A stretch of DNA of 64,000 bases from Phycisphaeraceae bacterium (GTDB taxonomy: Bacteria; Planctomycetota; Phycisphaerae; Phycisphaerales; UBA1924). The stretch's first letter is position 1. Every line of letters starts with the position of its first letter. The translations under genes were made by a program, and so were the position numbers. The notes under the pieces are model-generated. The model made no database searches. It saw only the letters and a list, made by a program, of their open reading frames with translations, and was not told the origin of the DNA. This document shows positions 1-9,613 of the stretch, piece by piece. Where the stretch lies: the NCBI GenBank assembly GCA_026126305.1, contig JAHCJI010000001.1, positions 310,001 to 374,000 on the forward strand, given 5' to 3'.

Positions 1-82
1 AGGGCGTTGCCGAGAATCCACCGCCGGCTCATGGGTTCCTCGCTCATGGGCCCAAGTCTAAGACGCCCCGACCCCCATACCC

Positions 83-2074
83 TTGCGGGTGAGCACCTCG
101 ACCACCAACATCGCCGCCACCCGCCCGCCCCAGCCCGCCAACGGCTCTTGGACCCCGCAAGACTCGGCCGACCTCTACGGCGTGTCTCGCTGGGGTGGGG
201 GCTACTTCGCCGTGGGCGACCACGGCCGCCTGTGCGTCCGCCCGCGTGGGCCCGAGGGCCCGAGCATCGACATCGCCGAGATTGTCGCCGGCCTGCGCGA
301 GCGCGGGCTGTGGGCGCCGGTGCTGTTGCGCTTCAACGACATCATGGACCATCGCATGGCCGCCCTGCGCCATGCCTTCGACCGCGCTATCGCCGAAGAG
401 GGCTACCAAGGCCATTACGAGGCCGTTTATCCCATCAAGGTCAACCAGCAACGCTCGGTGTGCGAGCAGATCCGCGACGCCGCCAGCCGATACCGGTTCG
501 GCCTCGAAGCGGGCAGCAAGCCCGAGTTGCTGGCCGTCCTGGCCCTCACCGCCGACAGCCCCAAGCTGCCCATCGTCTGCAACGGGTTCAAGGATGAGGA
601 ATACATCGAGACGGTCGTCCTGGCCAGCCGCATCCGCGACCGCATCTACCCCATCGTCGAGCGTCCCAGCGACCTGGACCTGATCATCCGCATCGCCCGA
701 CAGCACAACATCACGCCCCGCATCGGCGTGCGCATCAAGCCCAGCGCCAAGGGCATGGGCCGCTGGCAAGGGTCCGCGGGCGAGGCCGCCAAGTTCGGGC
801 TCACCGCCGCCCAACTCGTCGAGGCCGTCGAGAAGCTCCGCGGCGCCGACATGCTCTCGAGCCTTCAGGTCGTCCACTTCCACATCGGCAGCCAGGTCTG
901 CGACATCATCAGTTTCAAGGCCGCCATCACCGAACTCGCCTGGACCTACGCCGAACTGCGTCGCATGGGCGCGGGCATCACCCACATCAACGTTGGAGGC
1001 GGGCTTGGCATCGATTACGACGGGAGCCGGAGCGCCACCGACAGCAGCGTCAACTACGACCTGCACGAGTATGCCGCCGACATCGTCTACCGCATCAAGA
1101 CCGTCTGCGATCAGGCCGAACAACCACACCCCAACATCTTCAGCGAGTCGGGCCGTGCCATGGTTGCCCACGGCAGCATGCTCGTGGTCGAGGTGCTGGC
1201 CTCCAGCGGGTTGCCCGGGCCCGTCGATGCCGCCGCGGTCAAGGCCCAACTCGACGCGATGGACGACCCACCCCGTCCCGTCGTCGACCTGCTCTCCACC
1301 TACGAGAGTCTCAAGGACGGACGCCTGGCCGAGCTGAGCCACGACGCCCTGGCCGCCCGCGACGAGGCCATCAGCCTCTTCCAGTACGGGCACCTGAGCC
1401 TCGACATGCGCGCCACCGCCGAGAGGCTCTTCAAGGCCATCGCCGCCGGCCTGCTCGCCAGGCCAGACGCCGTCGACGAAGACGACATCCTCGTCGATGA
1501 CGTCCGGCCGCTCGCGGGCGTCGTCCGAGAGACCTTCTTTGGCAACTTCAGCCTCTTCCAGTCCATGCCCGACGCCTGGGCCATCGACCAGCTCTTCCCC
1601 GTCGCGCCCCTGCGACGCCTCGACGAACGCCCAACCCGTCGCGGCATCCTGGCCGACATGACATGCGACAGCGACGGAGCAATCACACGCTTCCCCGCAA
1701 CCGACGGCACAGAGGCCGACGACGCCCTGCTCCTGCACGACATCAAAGAAGGCGAGCCCTACGAGGTCGGCATCTTCCTCGTCGGTGCCTACCAGGAAGT
1801 GCTCGGAGACCTGCACAACCTCTTCGGCGACACCCACGCCGTCCACATCGAACTCGACGACGAGGAAAACTCCTGGGCCATCGCCGAGGTCGTCGAGGGA
1901 GACACCGTCCGAGAGGTCCTGGGCTATCTCCAGTACGACGACAATGAACTGCGACGCGCCATGCGAAAGGACGTCGAACGGGCCGTACGCACCAACCGGC
2001 TCTCCGTCGCCGACGGTGCCGCACTCATGCGCTATTACGAGAACGGCCTGGCCGGGTACACCTACCTCGAATAG
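83..2074 (+). CDS. speA: biosynthetic arginine decarboxylase
   Basis: PLP-dependent decarboxylase converting arginine to agmatine, the first step of agmatine-route polyamine synthesis in the cytoplasm. The length (about 660 residues) fits SpeA. Visible family features are YPIKVNQQ around residue 115 (PLP lysine region), a fold III alanine-racemase-like barrel with HFHIGSQ and the glycine-rich NVGGGLGIDYDG, and a C-terminal half with FSLFQSMPDAWAIDQLFP. The start is uncertain: TTG at 83 or GTG at 89 are both possible and neither has a clear Shine-Dalgarno. It is followed two bases later by thiL, so the two are probably cotranscribed. The family call is secure. Confidence 0.93.
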   Translation: MRVSTSTTNIAATRPPQPANGSWTPQDSADLYGVSRWGGGYFAVGDHGRLCVRPRGPEGPSIDIAEIVAGLRERGLWAPVLLRFNDIMDHRMAALRHAFDRAIAEEGYQGHYEAVYPIKVNQQRSVCEQIRDAASRYRFGLEAGSKPELLAVLALTADSPKLPIVCNGFKDEEYIETVVLASRIRDRIYPIVERPSDLDLIIRIARQHNITPRIGVRIKPSAKGMGRWQGSAGEAAKFGLTAAQLVEAVEKLRGADMLSSLQVVHFHIGSQVCDIISFKAAITELAWTYAELRRMGAGITHINVGGGLGIDYDGSRSATDSSVNYDLHEYAADIVYRIKTVCDQAEQPHPNIFSESGRAMVAHGSMLVVEVLASSGLPGPVDAAAVKAQLDAMDDPPRPVVDLLSTYESLKDGRLAELSHDALAARDEAISLFQYGHLSLDMRATAERLFKAIAAGLLARPDAVDEDDILVDDVRPLAGVVRETFFGNFSLFQSMPDAWAIDQLFPVAPLRRLDERPTRRGILADMTCDSDGAITRFPATDGTEADDALLLHDIKEGEPYEVGIFLVGAYQEVLGDLHNLFGDTHAVHIELDDEENSWAIAEVVEGDTVREVLGYLQYDDNELRRAMRKDVERAVRTNRLSVADGAALMRYYENGLAGYTYLE

Positions 2075-2076
2075 CC

Positions 2077-2964
2077 GTGCGCGAACGCGAACTGCTCCAA
2101 CACATCGCCCATCGTTCGGCCGACCTTACCCACGCCTGCCCGCACGTGCTCGTCGGCCCGGGCGACGACGCCGCCGTGCTGGCACCCCACCCGGACCCTC
2201 TGGTGGTCACCATCGACCACACCGTCCAGCACCGCCACTACGACGACCACCTGCCGCTCGAACTGGTCGCGCGGAAGGCCATCGTCCGCTCGGTCAGCGA
2301 CATCGCCGCCATGGCCGCCACGCCCGCATGGGCGCTGGCCACCGCCCTCTTGCCCGCGGGCTATCCGCACGCCGACGAACTGTTCGACCACATGGCCCGA
2401 TGGGCCAGACACTTCCAATGTCCGCTCGTGGGCGGCGACATCGCCTCACTGCCCAGCGACATGCCCGGCCCCATCGTCCTGACCGTCACCGTCGCGGGCC
2501 ATGCACGCAACCCCATCCTGCGAAGCACCGCCCGCGAGGGAGACTTCGCCTACGTCACCAACGCCCTGGGCGGCTCGCTCACCAACCAACGCCACGCCCG
2601 CGCCAACCCACGCATCGAAGAGGCAAAGCAACTGGCCGGCCGCATCCACGCCATGATCGACCTCTCCGATGGCCTGGGCGTCGACGCCGCACGCGTTGCT
2701 CATGCGTCGAAAGTGCGCATCGAACTCGATGCCAACGCCATCCCCATCCACACCGACGCCAAGGGCCTGCACGCCGCCCTGGCCGACGGCGAAGACTACG
2801 AACTCTTCTTCACCGCACCGCCCAACGCCAACATGCCCAGCCAGATCAACGGCACGCCCATCACCCGCGTCGGCCGCGTCGTCGCCGGCGCACCCGCGGC
2901 GATCGTCATCCTGCCCGACGGCTCCACGCTCGACGCCTCCGACCAAGGATTCGAGCATGGCTGA
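2077..2964 (+). CDS. thiL: thiamine-monophosphate kinase
   Basis: ATP-dependent phosphorylation of thiamine monophosphate to thiamine diphosphate, the last step of cofactor synthesis. The N-terminal part shows VGPGDDAAVL (metal/ATP-binding Asp pair), then the TIDHTVQHRHY segment, a GGDIASLP motif in the middle, and the C-terminal SDGLGVDAARV and GEDYELFF motifs, all diagnostic of ThiL in the PurM-like fold. At 295 residues it is slightly short for the family. The start is GTG two bases after the speA stop, and its 3' end overlaps the tsaE start by eight bases, so speA-thiL-tsaE looks like one transcription unit. Confidence 0.92.
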   Translation: MRERELLQHIAHRSADLTHACPHVLVGPGDDAAVLAPHPDPLVVTIDHTVQHRHYDDHLPLELVARKAIVRSVSDIAAMAATPAWALATALLPAGYPHADELFDHMARWARHFQCPLVGGDIASLPSDMPGPIVLTVTVAGHARNPILRSTAREGDFAYVTNALGGSLTNQRHARANPRIEEAKQLAGRIHAMIDLSDGLGVDAARVAHASKVRIELDANAIPIHTDAKGLHAALADGEDYELFFTAPPNANMPSQINGTPITRVGRVVAGAPAAIVILPDGSTLDASDQGFEHG

Positions 2965-3565
2965 GCCCCAGCACCTGGAAACCGACTCGCCCCAGGCCTC
3001 CGAAGCCTGGGCCAAGGCTTTGGCCGCCACGCTGAGGCCCGGAGACATCCTCGCCCTCGAAGGCGAACTGGGCGCGGGCAAGACCACCCTCGTGCGGGGC
3101 CTGGCCGCCGGCCTGGGCATCGACCCCAGCCTCGTCTCGAGCCCAACCTTCGCCATCATGAACGAGTACGAGGGCACCGGCAGTACCCTCGTCCACATCG
3201 ACGCCTACCGCCTGAACAGCCCCGACGAGCTCGCCGCCCTGGGCTGGGAACGCCTCATCGTCGACCCCACCGTCATCATCGCCGTCGAGTGGCCGAGCCG
3301 GGTCGAGGGCGCCCTGCCGCCCCACCGTACCACCACCATCGCCCTCGAACACGCCGGCGAGCACGCCCGCGCCATCACCCTCACCCCGCCCCGGGGCTGG
3401 ACCACCTGCCCCACCACGAGCCAGCCCGTGCCCCCCGACAGCCCAACCTGGCCCTTCATCGATCAAAGGGCCCAACTGGCCGACCTTTACGGCTGGTTCG
3501 TCGGCAAACACACCATCAGCCGCCCCATCGACCCCGAAGACCAAGACCCGGCAGCAACGCAGTAA
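2957..3565 (+). CDS. tsaE: TsaE, tRNA t6A ATPase, with YacG-like tail
   Basis: TsaE is the ATPase partner of TsaB/TsaD in making the N6-threonylcarbamoyl-adenosine modification of tRNA. Residues 36-44 (GELGAGKTT) are the Walker A loop, followed by SSPTFAIMNEYEG, HIDAYRL and a VEWPSR region, all typical. A normal TsaE is about 150 residues; here 202, because residues about 150-193 form an extra module. That module, CPTTSQPV then WPFIDQRAQLADLYGWF, reads like the small zinc protein YacG (CPxCGKxV, RPFCSxRCxLIDLGxW), but three of the four zinc cysteines are replaced. TsaE call secure; the tail assignment is inference. Start ATG chosen because upstream in-frame sequence is inside thiL. Confidence 0.88.
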   Translation: MAEPQHLETDSPQASEAWAKALAATLRPGDILALEGELGAGKTTLVRGLAAGLGIDPSLVSSPTFAIMNEYEGTGSTLVHIDAYRLNSPDELAALGWERLIVDPTVIIAVEWPSRVEGALPPHRTTTIALEHAGEHARAITLTPPRGWTTCPTTSQPVPPDSPTWPFIDQRAQLADLYGWFVGKHTISRPIDPEDQDPAATQ

Positions 3566-3735
3566 GAACGCAGTCCGCCTCTCTGTCCCTACCAAGGAAA
3601 CAGTGGGGGATCAGTGGCACCCAAGATGGGATATTTGTTATCGGTCTTCATGAGCACCAAAATTCTGTCGCATCCTGTCGGTTATGACGATACCAAGGGT
3701 CCGGACGGCAAGGAAGCCGCCAGAAGGGCCGTGGC

Positions 3736-4071
3736 ATGGAACAACTCCGCCAAGAAGCCGATCGCCGCCGATTCCGCCGCACAACCGTGAATCGGGCCGG
3801 CAAGGTCTTTGTCCGCAACGCGTTGCGTTACCTGCCCGTACGCGCCATCGACGTCTCGTTGGGCGGCTTGCTGCTCGAAGTCAAGAGCGACCGTCCACTG
3901 CGCGTGGGCGAGCCCATCGACGTGCTTATTGCCGATAGCGGCCGGGCCATCCTGGGGCCCGACGACACAGTGGAAGCCCGCATCGCCCATGTCCGCCTCT
4001 TGCCCGACGGCAGCCAACGCGTCGGCTTGTCGTTCGCCCGCGAGGGCGCGATGGCCGCCGTCGCCGCCTGA
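3736..4071 (+). CDS. PilZ domain protein
   Basis: Single-domain 111-residue protein. Residues 10-15 give the arginine cluster RRRFRR and residues 39-44 give DVSLGG, matching the RxxxR and DxSxxG motifs by which PilZ domains bind cyclic di-GMP. The rest is a beta-barrel-like pattern ending in RVGLSF. No second domain is present, so a partner protein must carry any output. It sits 170 bases after tsaE and 41 bases before the CPBP protease, with no clear promoter seen. The PilZ assignment is good; the process it controls is unknown. Confidence 0.82.
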   Translation: MEQLRQEADRRRFRRTTVNRAGKVFVRNALRYLPVRAIDVSLGGLLLEVKSDRPLRVGEPIDVLIADSGRAILGPDDTVEARIAHVRLLPDGSQRVGLSFAREGAMAAVAA

Positions 4072-4112
4072 AGGCCCGGCAACCAACAATTCTTTCCGCG
4101 CCGCGGGGGCCA

Positions 4113-5288
4113 ATGGCCGATGCCAAGGGCCGTGCGCGATGCCCGCGTGCGCGCGGAGGGCCCAAGGCCTTGACCAGCGTGGCGCTTGTTCACCAACAAC
4201 GTCCTCCACTCATCACGCCCCGCACGGGGCTGGCAGCCGGTGCGCTCGCGTGCCTGCTGATCGCCCAGACCGCCATAGGCCAGGTCCAGGCGGCCCCACC
4301 CCTGGGCGAGAGCGCCCGGGCTCTGACACCGGCCGACTGGCTGGCCATCAGCATCCGGATCGCCGCCCCGCTCGTGCTGGTCATCCTCTTCCTGGCCGAC
4401 TTCATCCGCCCCGGCTCATTCCGCCGGGCGGGCAAGCGAGACGTCGTGGCCTACCAGTGGCCCGTCTGGCTCTTTGGCGCGTTCGTGGTCGTCTCGGCCC
4501 AGATCTTCGGTGCCCAGGCATTCTCCCATGTCACGTCCCTCTGGGACTGGCTCGCAAGCCTGGGTGGGCCGCTCCAGCCCTTGGCCGACAGCGATACCAG
4601 GGAACAGGCACTGACGCAACTGGGGTCGGCACTCTTCGGTGCCTTTGCCGGCGCGGTCATGGTCTTCCTGCTCAACAAGCGAGAGCACGACGAGGGCATG
4701 CGTTTCGGCGTGGGCGACGTGCCCCTGGGTCTGGTGGCCATCATCATCGCCTTCCCCGTTGTCGCCGCCGCGGGCGAGGCCTCACGCCTGGCCTTCCAAT
4801 ACCTGACCAACGAGGAAGTCGCCAACATCGCCCACCCCACCCTCGAACTCATCCGCCAGAACACAAGCGATCCCTGGACCTGGGTCATCATCATCACCGC
4901 CATCCTGGGTGCCGCCATCATCGAGGAGCTCATCTTCCGGGCCTTCGTACAGACCTCGCTCCTGCGCATGACCGGGTCGGCCTGGCTGGCGGTCATCCTC
5001 ACCGCGGCCGCCTTCGCCCTGGTCCATCGTGTGGGCGACACCGTCCCGTGGCACCAGATCCCCACCCTCTTCGTCCTGGGCCTGGCCATCGGCGTGGCCT
5101 ACGAGCGGTTCAAGGGCCTGGGCGTGCCCATTGCCATGCACGCCGGCTTCAACGCCGCCAACATCGCCCTGGTGCTCTTCCTGTTCGATCCCGCACCAAC
5201 TCCCCAACAAGACCCGGGCCAGAGCCAATTCCAGAGCCAATTCGACGATCCGGCACAGCCCCCGCCGGCTCCACCGACCCGCCGGTGA
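4113..5288 (+). CDS. CPBP family intramembrane metalloprotease
   Basis: Polytopic inner-membrane protein of the CAAX protease/bacteriocin-processing (Abi) family. The catalytic motifs are visible: IIEELIFRAF (EExxxR), AAFALVH (FxxxH) and MHAGFNAANI (HxxxN), arranged across predicted membrane helices in the C-terminal half. The N-terminal half has at least four further hydrophobic segments. The C-terminus is a low-complexity tail rich in Gln and Pro, probably on one side of the membrane. The start is uncertain: ATG at 4113 precedes a stretch of basic residues before the first hydrophobic segment, and GTG or TTG codons nearer that segment are alternatives. Substrate unknown. Confidence 0.85.
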   Translation: MADAKGRARCPRARGGPKALTSVALVHQQRPPLITPRTGLAAGALACLLIAQTAIGQVQAAPPLGESARALTPADWLAISIRIAAPLVLVILFLADFIRPGSFRRAGKRDVVAYQWPVWLFGAFVVVSAQIFGAQAFSHVTSLWDWLASLGGPLQPLADSDTREQALTQLGSALFGAFAGAVMVFLLNKREHDEGMRFGVGDVPLGLVAIIIAFPVVAAAGEASRLAFQYLTNEEVANIAHPTLELIRQNTSDPWTWVIIITAILGAAIIEELIFRAFVQTSLLRMTGSAWLAVILTAAAFALVHRVGDTVPWHQIPTLFVLGLAIGVAYERFKGLGVPIAMHAGFNAANIALVLFLFDPAPTPQQDPGQSQFQSQFDDPAQPPPAPPTRR

Positions 5289-5380
5289 TTTGTTTGTGGC
5301 CGCTATCGCCGGTACTGTCCGGGGCATTGACCACGCCGCACACCCATCGAGGCACCCGCCCGGGCCTGTGGCCCCTGGGC

Positions 5381-7831
5381 ATGTCCGTGGCCGCCCTGCT
5401 CGTGGCCGCCGCGGGAGCGCTTGCCCAGTCGCCCGTCGCCCGTGATCCGCTCGACGAGGTGGTCGGGCCCATCACCGAACTGGCCGATCGACCCGTACGG
5501 GCCATCGTGCTGCGTCGGCCCACCGAACGCGGCGGATACGCCAACCTCGACCCCACCCTCGAAACTACCGCCCGCAACCAGATCCGCACGCGGGCCGGTG
5601 CCCCGCTCGACCCGGCCATCCTCCTGCAAGACCGCAGCACGCTCGACCGCCTGGGCCGATTCCGCCGCATCGTCGTCGAGGCCGTACTCCAGGACGACGG
5701 CTCGGTGGTAGTGGTCTTCACCCTCGACCCCCAGCCGCTGGTCTTTGTGGTCCAGCCCGTGGGCAACCGGGTGCTCAGCGACCAGCAGATCGGCGAGATC
5801 AGCAGCGTGCTGGTGCTCAACCCCATCGACCCGGTGCAGATCCAGGCCGTCGCCCGGGACATCGAAGAGGCCTACCGCACCCGAGGCTACACCCAGGCCC
5901 AGGTCACCGCGGACCTGTCCGAGGTCGCCGAGACCGGGCAACTGTTCCTCCGCGTGCGCGAGGGAGACCAACTGCGCGTCACCGGCCTTCGCTTCGAGGG
6001 CAACGCCGTCTTCAGCGATCGCCAGCTGCGCTCCCAGGTCGAGACCAAGGCCTACACGCCCGTCCTTTCCCGCGGCTACTTCGACGAGCGGCAGGCCGAC
6101 GAGGACGTGCAAAGCCTTATCCGGTTTTACCGAGACCGGGGGTACGTCGACGTTCGCGCCGGCTGGCAACGCATCGACGCACCAAACAACCGAGAGGTCA
6201 TCGTCGTCTTCCACGTCGCCGAGGGCCAGCGATACACCGTCCGCGACATCGTCGTCGAGTACGCCGACGCCCAGGGCAACCCCCAGTTCCAGCCCGTGCT
6301 CAGCGCCGAGCAGGTCCGCGGGCTCCTGTCCATCAAGACCGGGGACATCTACAACGCTTCGCTCATCCGCCAGGGCGTCGAAGACATCTACGCCGCCCTC
6401 ACACGCATGGGCTACACCACCTGCCGCGTCGAGACCGAGGAGCTCACCGACGCCAACGACAACCTCGTCGACCTGCGCGTGCGCATCGTCCAGGGGCCCA
6501 TGAGCAGGGTCGGGCTCGTCAATGTCGTGGGCAACACCATCACCCAGCTGCGCGTCATCATGCGCTACCTCGAACTCGAACCCGATACCCCCGCCGATAT
6601 CCACGAACAACGAACCGTCGATCGATCCGCGGGCGACAACACCCGACGAAACCTCACCAACACCGGGTTCTTCGGGCCGGCCGGACGCCCCGACATCCGA
6701 CTGGTCCTCCAGGAACCGATGCCCGGGCAGGACCATCGCGACGTGCTCATCAGCCTCCGCGAGACCAACACCGCAACCTTCTCCGTCGGGGCGGCCATCA
6801 GCAGCGACAGCGGCGTCATCGGCGAGATCAGCATCACCGAGCGAAACTTCGACCTCTTCGACTTCCCCGAAAGCTGGGAAGAATTCGCCGGTAGAAGGGC
6901 CTTCCGTGGCGGCGGACAGCAAGTCGCGCTCAACATCCAGCCCGGTTCGGTCAGCCAGAACTACAGCCTCCAGTTCCGAGAGCCATTCCTCTTCGAAGGC
7001 AACTTCTCACTGGACACCCAAGGGTACTACAGCACACGAAACTACGACGAGTTCAGAGAAGCACGCGCGGGAGGCACCGTCGCCGTCGGCCGACGATTCG
7101 GGCAACGCTGGAGAGCAAGCACCTCCATGCGACTCGAAGAAGTCGACATCTCCAGAATCCGCGAAGACCGACCCGTCGACCTCTTCCAATCCAGAGGCAC
7201 AAGCCTCCTGGACATCGCCGGATTCACCATCAGCCGAACCAGCTTCGACCAGCCCATCCTCCCCACCAGAGGCTCGGCATTCCAGGCCAGCATCGAACGC
7301 GCCGGCCTCCTCACAGACGACTGGGACTTCACTCGAATCCGGGCCTCGGGCATCGTCTACGTCCCCATCGTGGAAGACTTCCTCGGCCGTGCAACCGTCG
7401 CCAATTTCTCCGGACGCGTGGGCTACATCCCCGACGCCGTCGGCGACGTGCCCATCTTCGAAAGGCTCAACACCGGCGGCGCCCGCTTCCGAGGTTTTGG
7501 CATCCGCGGCATCGGGCCCGTGGGCATCCGCAACGACACCGGGCAACTCGGCAGGGACCAGGTCGGCGGCACCTGGGAACTCTTCACCAGTGCCGAGATC
7601 CAGCAGCCAGTATTCAACGAAAACTTCCGATTCGTCCTCTTCACCGACATGGGCACCATCACCAACAGCCCCGGAGTCGACAACTGGCGCATCACCGCCG
7701 GCTTCGGCCTGCGCGTCACCGTCCCGGCCCTCACCCCCGTCCCGCTGGCCTTCGACTTCGGCTTCCCCGTCGTCAAGGAACCAACCGACGACACCCGCTT
7801 CTTTACATTCACCGTCGAAGTCCCGTTCTGA
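5381..7831 (+). CDS. bamA: BamA/Omp85 outer-membrane assembly factor
   Basis: About 816 residues. An N-terminal signal peptide (MSVAALLVAAAGALAQ) is followed by several POTRA repeats, recognisable as RVTGLRFEGNAVFSDRQLRSQ and further copies, then a C-terminal beta-barrel whose last strand ends FFTFTVEVPF with the terminal aromatic residue used for barrel folding. RGFGIRGIGPVG is the Omp85 barrel signature region containing the RGF motif. It implies a true outer membrane. A TTG at 5327 would give a longer signal peptide with a basic n-region and is an alternative start. Unlike Proteobacteria, ompH/skp and lpxD are 12 kb away rather than directly downstream. Confidence 0.93.
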   Translation: MSVAALLVAAAGALAQSPVARDPLDEVVGPITELADRPVRAIVLRRPTERGGYANLDPTLETTARNQIRTRAGAPLDPAILLQDRSTLDRLGRFRRIVVEAVLQDDGSVVVVFTLDPQPLVFVVQPVGNRVLSDQQIGEISSVLVLNPIDPVQIQAVARDIEEAYRTRGYTQAQVTADLSEVAETGQLFLRVREGDQLRVTGLRFEGNAVFSDRQLRSQVETKAYTPVLSRGYFDERQADEDVQSLIRFYRDRGYVDVRAGWQRIDAPNNREVIVVFHVAEGQRYTVRDIVVEYADAQGNPQFQPVLSAEQVRGLLSIKTGDIYNASLIRQGVEDIYAALTRMGYTTCRVETEELTDANDNLVDLRVRIVQGPMSRVGLVNVVGNTITQLRVIMRYLELEPDTPADIHEQRTVDRSAGDNTRRNLTNTGFFGPAGRPDIRLVLQEPMPGQDHRDVLISLRETNTATFSVGAAISSDSGVIGEISITERNFDLFDFPESWEEFAGRRAFRGGGQQVALNIQPGSVSQNYSLQFREPFLFEGNFSLDTQGYYSTRNYDEFREARAGGTVAVGRRFGQRWRASTSMRLEEVDISRIREDRPVDLFQSRGTSLLDIAGFTISRTSFDQPILPTRGSAFQASIERAGLLTDDWDFTRIRASGIVYVPIVEDFLGRATVANFSGRVGYIPDAVGDVPIFERLNTGGARFRGFGIRGIGPVGIRNDTGQLGRDQVGGTWELFTSAEIQQPVFNENFRFVLFTDMGTITNSPGVDNWRITAGFGLRVTVPALTPVPLAFDFGFPVVKEPTDDTRFFTFTVEVPF

Positions 7832-7834
7832 TCC

Positions 7835-7860
7835 AAAAAAAAACAGGCCCCATTGGGCCC
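7835..7860 (-). terminator. intrinsic terminator of the sigma/anti-sigma unit
   Basis: On the minus strand a GC stem (GGGCC/GGCCC, four-base loop) at 7846-7859 is followed by TG and then nine T residues (7835-7843). It lies 27 bases beyond the stop of the anti-sigma gene and reads only leftward; the plus strand has no T-run after the stem. Confidence 0.8.
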
Positions 7861-7886
7861 GTCAGGCTCAAGCAGCCACCAAGAGA

Positions 7887-8843
7887 TCAGAATGCGCCAG
7901 CCAGTTGTGGAGCGTTCAACTTGTCGGCCATGTCACGGGTCAGTTCGGGCGTGCCGGTCACCAGGTAATAGATGACTTCCCCATGGCGCCAACCGATGAC
8001 GTGGCCTCCACTCGAGCCTTCGTCGCCGATGACATACGCCTTGCCGGGCTCGAACCGATCGTCCTTGCAACGCTGGACGTACAAGCTCACCTCGACGCGC
8101 TCGCCAAGCGAGTTGAACACCTCGTACAACAGGTGGATCGACGGGCCCTTGCCCGGCACTCGGCACTTGCCGGCGGCGATGAACGTCGCGTCGCCCAGCA
8201 GCAACTGCTCGGTCGAAACCTGCTCGCCCAACACGTCGCGGAAGGCCGCCGGCACACGCTCCAGATCGCGCTCGGTAAACTTCCGCAACGTTTCGGGAGC
8301 GCCGATGCAGCGATGGTGCTCGCCCGACATGTACCCGGCCAGTTGGATGCCCGTGGGCATGTCGGCCTGCACCGTGCCCGGACCGTTCTGCAAGTACACG
8401 ACACCCACCACCAGCAAGGCCACCGCCGCCGCCATCGCCAACGCACGCTTCCACACCGGGAATCGCAAGGGCCCGGCTTCGGAGCCCGCCGATCCGCCGT
8501 TGGAAGAGCCGGTACCGGCCAGCAATGTCTCGGGCTGCAACTCGGGCCGCTCCATACCCTCCCGGTCAAGCATTCCCATCACCCGCGCACGCAACGCCGA
8601 TGGGCACGTCACCTCGCCCATGCAACGTCCCACCGCGCGACGCATCGAACGCTCGCTCGACTCCAACCGCTCCAGCTCGGGGTGCAAGGCCTTGGCGGAT
8701 TCGTACTCGCGTGCGTCGGCCTCGCTCAACTCGCCATCGGCCGCACAACGCGCCAGCCGCTCCAAGGCCATGCGATCCAAACGATCACGCGAACGATCGT
8801 CGGGGCGATTCGGCTCGGCCGGGTTGGGGTTGTCTTGGGCCAT
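7887..8843 (-). CDS. putative anti-sigma factor, single-pass membrane protein
   Basis: 318 residues if started at the ATG at 8843, chosen because GGAG lies eight bases upstream; a GTG at 8873 is an alternative. The N-terminal cytoplasmic part has a helical ARCAADGELSEADAREYE segment like the sigma-binding module of anti-sigma factors. One membrane helix (VWKRALAMAAAVALLVVGVVYL, interrupted here only by its flanks) separates it from an extracytoplasmic domain of about 160 residues with no recognised fold. The gene directly follows an ECF sigma factor (68 bases), which is the main support for the role. What the outer domain senses is unknown. Confidence 0.72.
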   Translation of the reverse strand: MAQDNPNPAEPNRPDDRSRDRLDRMALERLARCAADGELSEADAREYESAKALHPELERLESSERSMRRAVGRCMGEVTCPSALRARVMGMLDREGMERPELQPETLLAGTGSSNGGSAGSEAGPLRFPVWKRALAMAAAVALLVVGVVYLQNGPGTVQADMPTGIQLAGYMSGEHHRCIGAPETLRKFTERDLERVPAAFRDVLGEQVSTEQLLLGDATFIAAGKCRVPGKGPSIHLLYEVFNSLGERVEVSLYVQRCKDDRFEPGKAYVIGDEGSSGGHVIGWRHGEVIYYLVTGTPELTRDMADKLNAPQLAGAF

Positions 8844-8911
8844 CAATTCCGCTCCAACGTGATCAACCGCCACTCATTCAAAACGCAAGCCACACAGAGT
8901 CCACTCATCGA

Positions 8912-9517
8912 TCAACGCCCAGCCAACCCGTTTTCATCCCGCGATAGCCGATCAATTCCAAGCCGCTCCAAGACAGACGGATCGGACGACAACGTGTCAG
9001 CCACGAGTTTTCGGGCCCGATGCAGACGGGACATGACCGTGCCGATAGGGACTTCCAGTATTTCGGCGATCTCACGATACTTCAGGCCCTCGACACCCCA
9101 CAGCAGCAGGATCTCGCGGAACTCGGGCTTCAGTTCTTCGATGGCAGTCTTCAGCGCATCATCCACCTGATCCCAATCAAAACTGGCCCGGTCCCATGCG
9201 GGCGACGCTTCGCCCGGGCCCACTTCACTATCGCTGGCATCATAAAACTCGCCCACCGGGCTCGGGCGGCGACCTTCCTTCTTCAGGTCCGAATAAAACG
9301 AATTGTGCGCGATCGTGAACAACCACGCACGCATCCCACCGCCACGCTCGGCGAAGTTCTCCCACGTATCACTCCGCAGCGCCCGGAGGTATACCTCCTG
9401 CACCAGTTCCTCGGCTCGCTCGGGGCTGCGCGTCAGGTGGTACGCCAAGCGGTACACCGCGTCCAGGTGCTCCACGGCCATGGCCTCGAATGCCCGACGA
9501 TCCATCCATGTCCCCAT
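8912..9517 (-). CDS. ECF RNA polymerase sigma factor
   Basis: 201 residues. Region 2 is seen near residues 13-75 (VEHLDAVYRLAYHLTRSPERA then ELVQEVYLRAL and AWLFTIAHNSFYSDL), and region 4 near 125-175 with LKPEFREILLLWGVEGLKYREIAEIL shortened by family variation and PIGTVMSRLHRARK as the DNA-recognition helix. There is no region 3, as expected of an ECF factor. The coupled membrane protein downstream is probably its anti-sigma factor, so the pair would respond to an envelope signal. Target promoters cannot be told from this window. Confidence 0.92.
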   Translation of the reverse strand: MGTWMDRRAFEAMAVEHLDAVYRLAYHLTRSPERAEELVQEVYLRALRSDTWENFAERGGGMRAWLFTIAHNSFYSDLKKEGRRPSPVGEFYDASDSEVGPGEASPAWDRASFDWDQVDDALKTAIEELKPEFREILLLWGVEGLKYREIAEILEVPIGTVMSRLHRARKLVADTLSSDPSVLERLGIDRLSRDENGLAGR

Positions 9518-9613
9518 CTATGAGTAGATGACTAGCCGAGCCAACTCGCAAGCACAGGGTACACCCAATACGGCAGGATCGCCCAAGACCCGCACAAGAC
9601 CATACCCTCGAAC

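Noticed and set aside
1..82. Sequence before speA
   Set aside because: No ORF, hairpin or promoter could be supported; only the end of the upstream region is in the window.
44..1846. 600-codon open frame on the minus strand over speA
   Set aside because: Composition is a mirror of SpeA codons (Val/Gly/Asp-rich), no motif, whereas the plus frame has full SpeA motifs.
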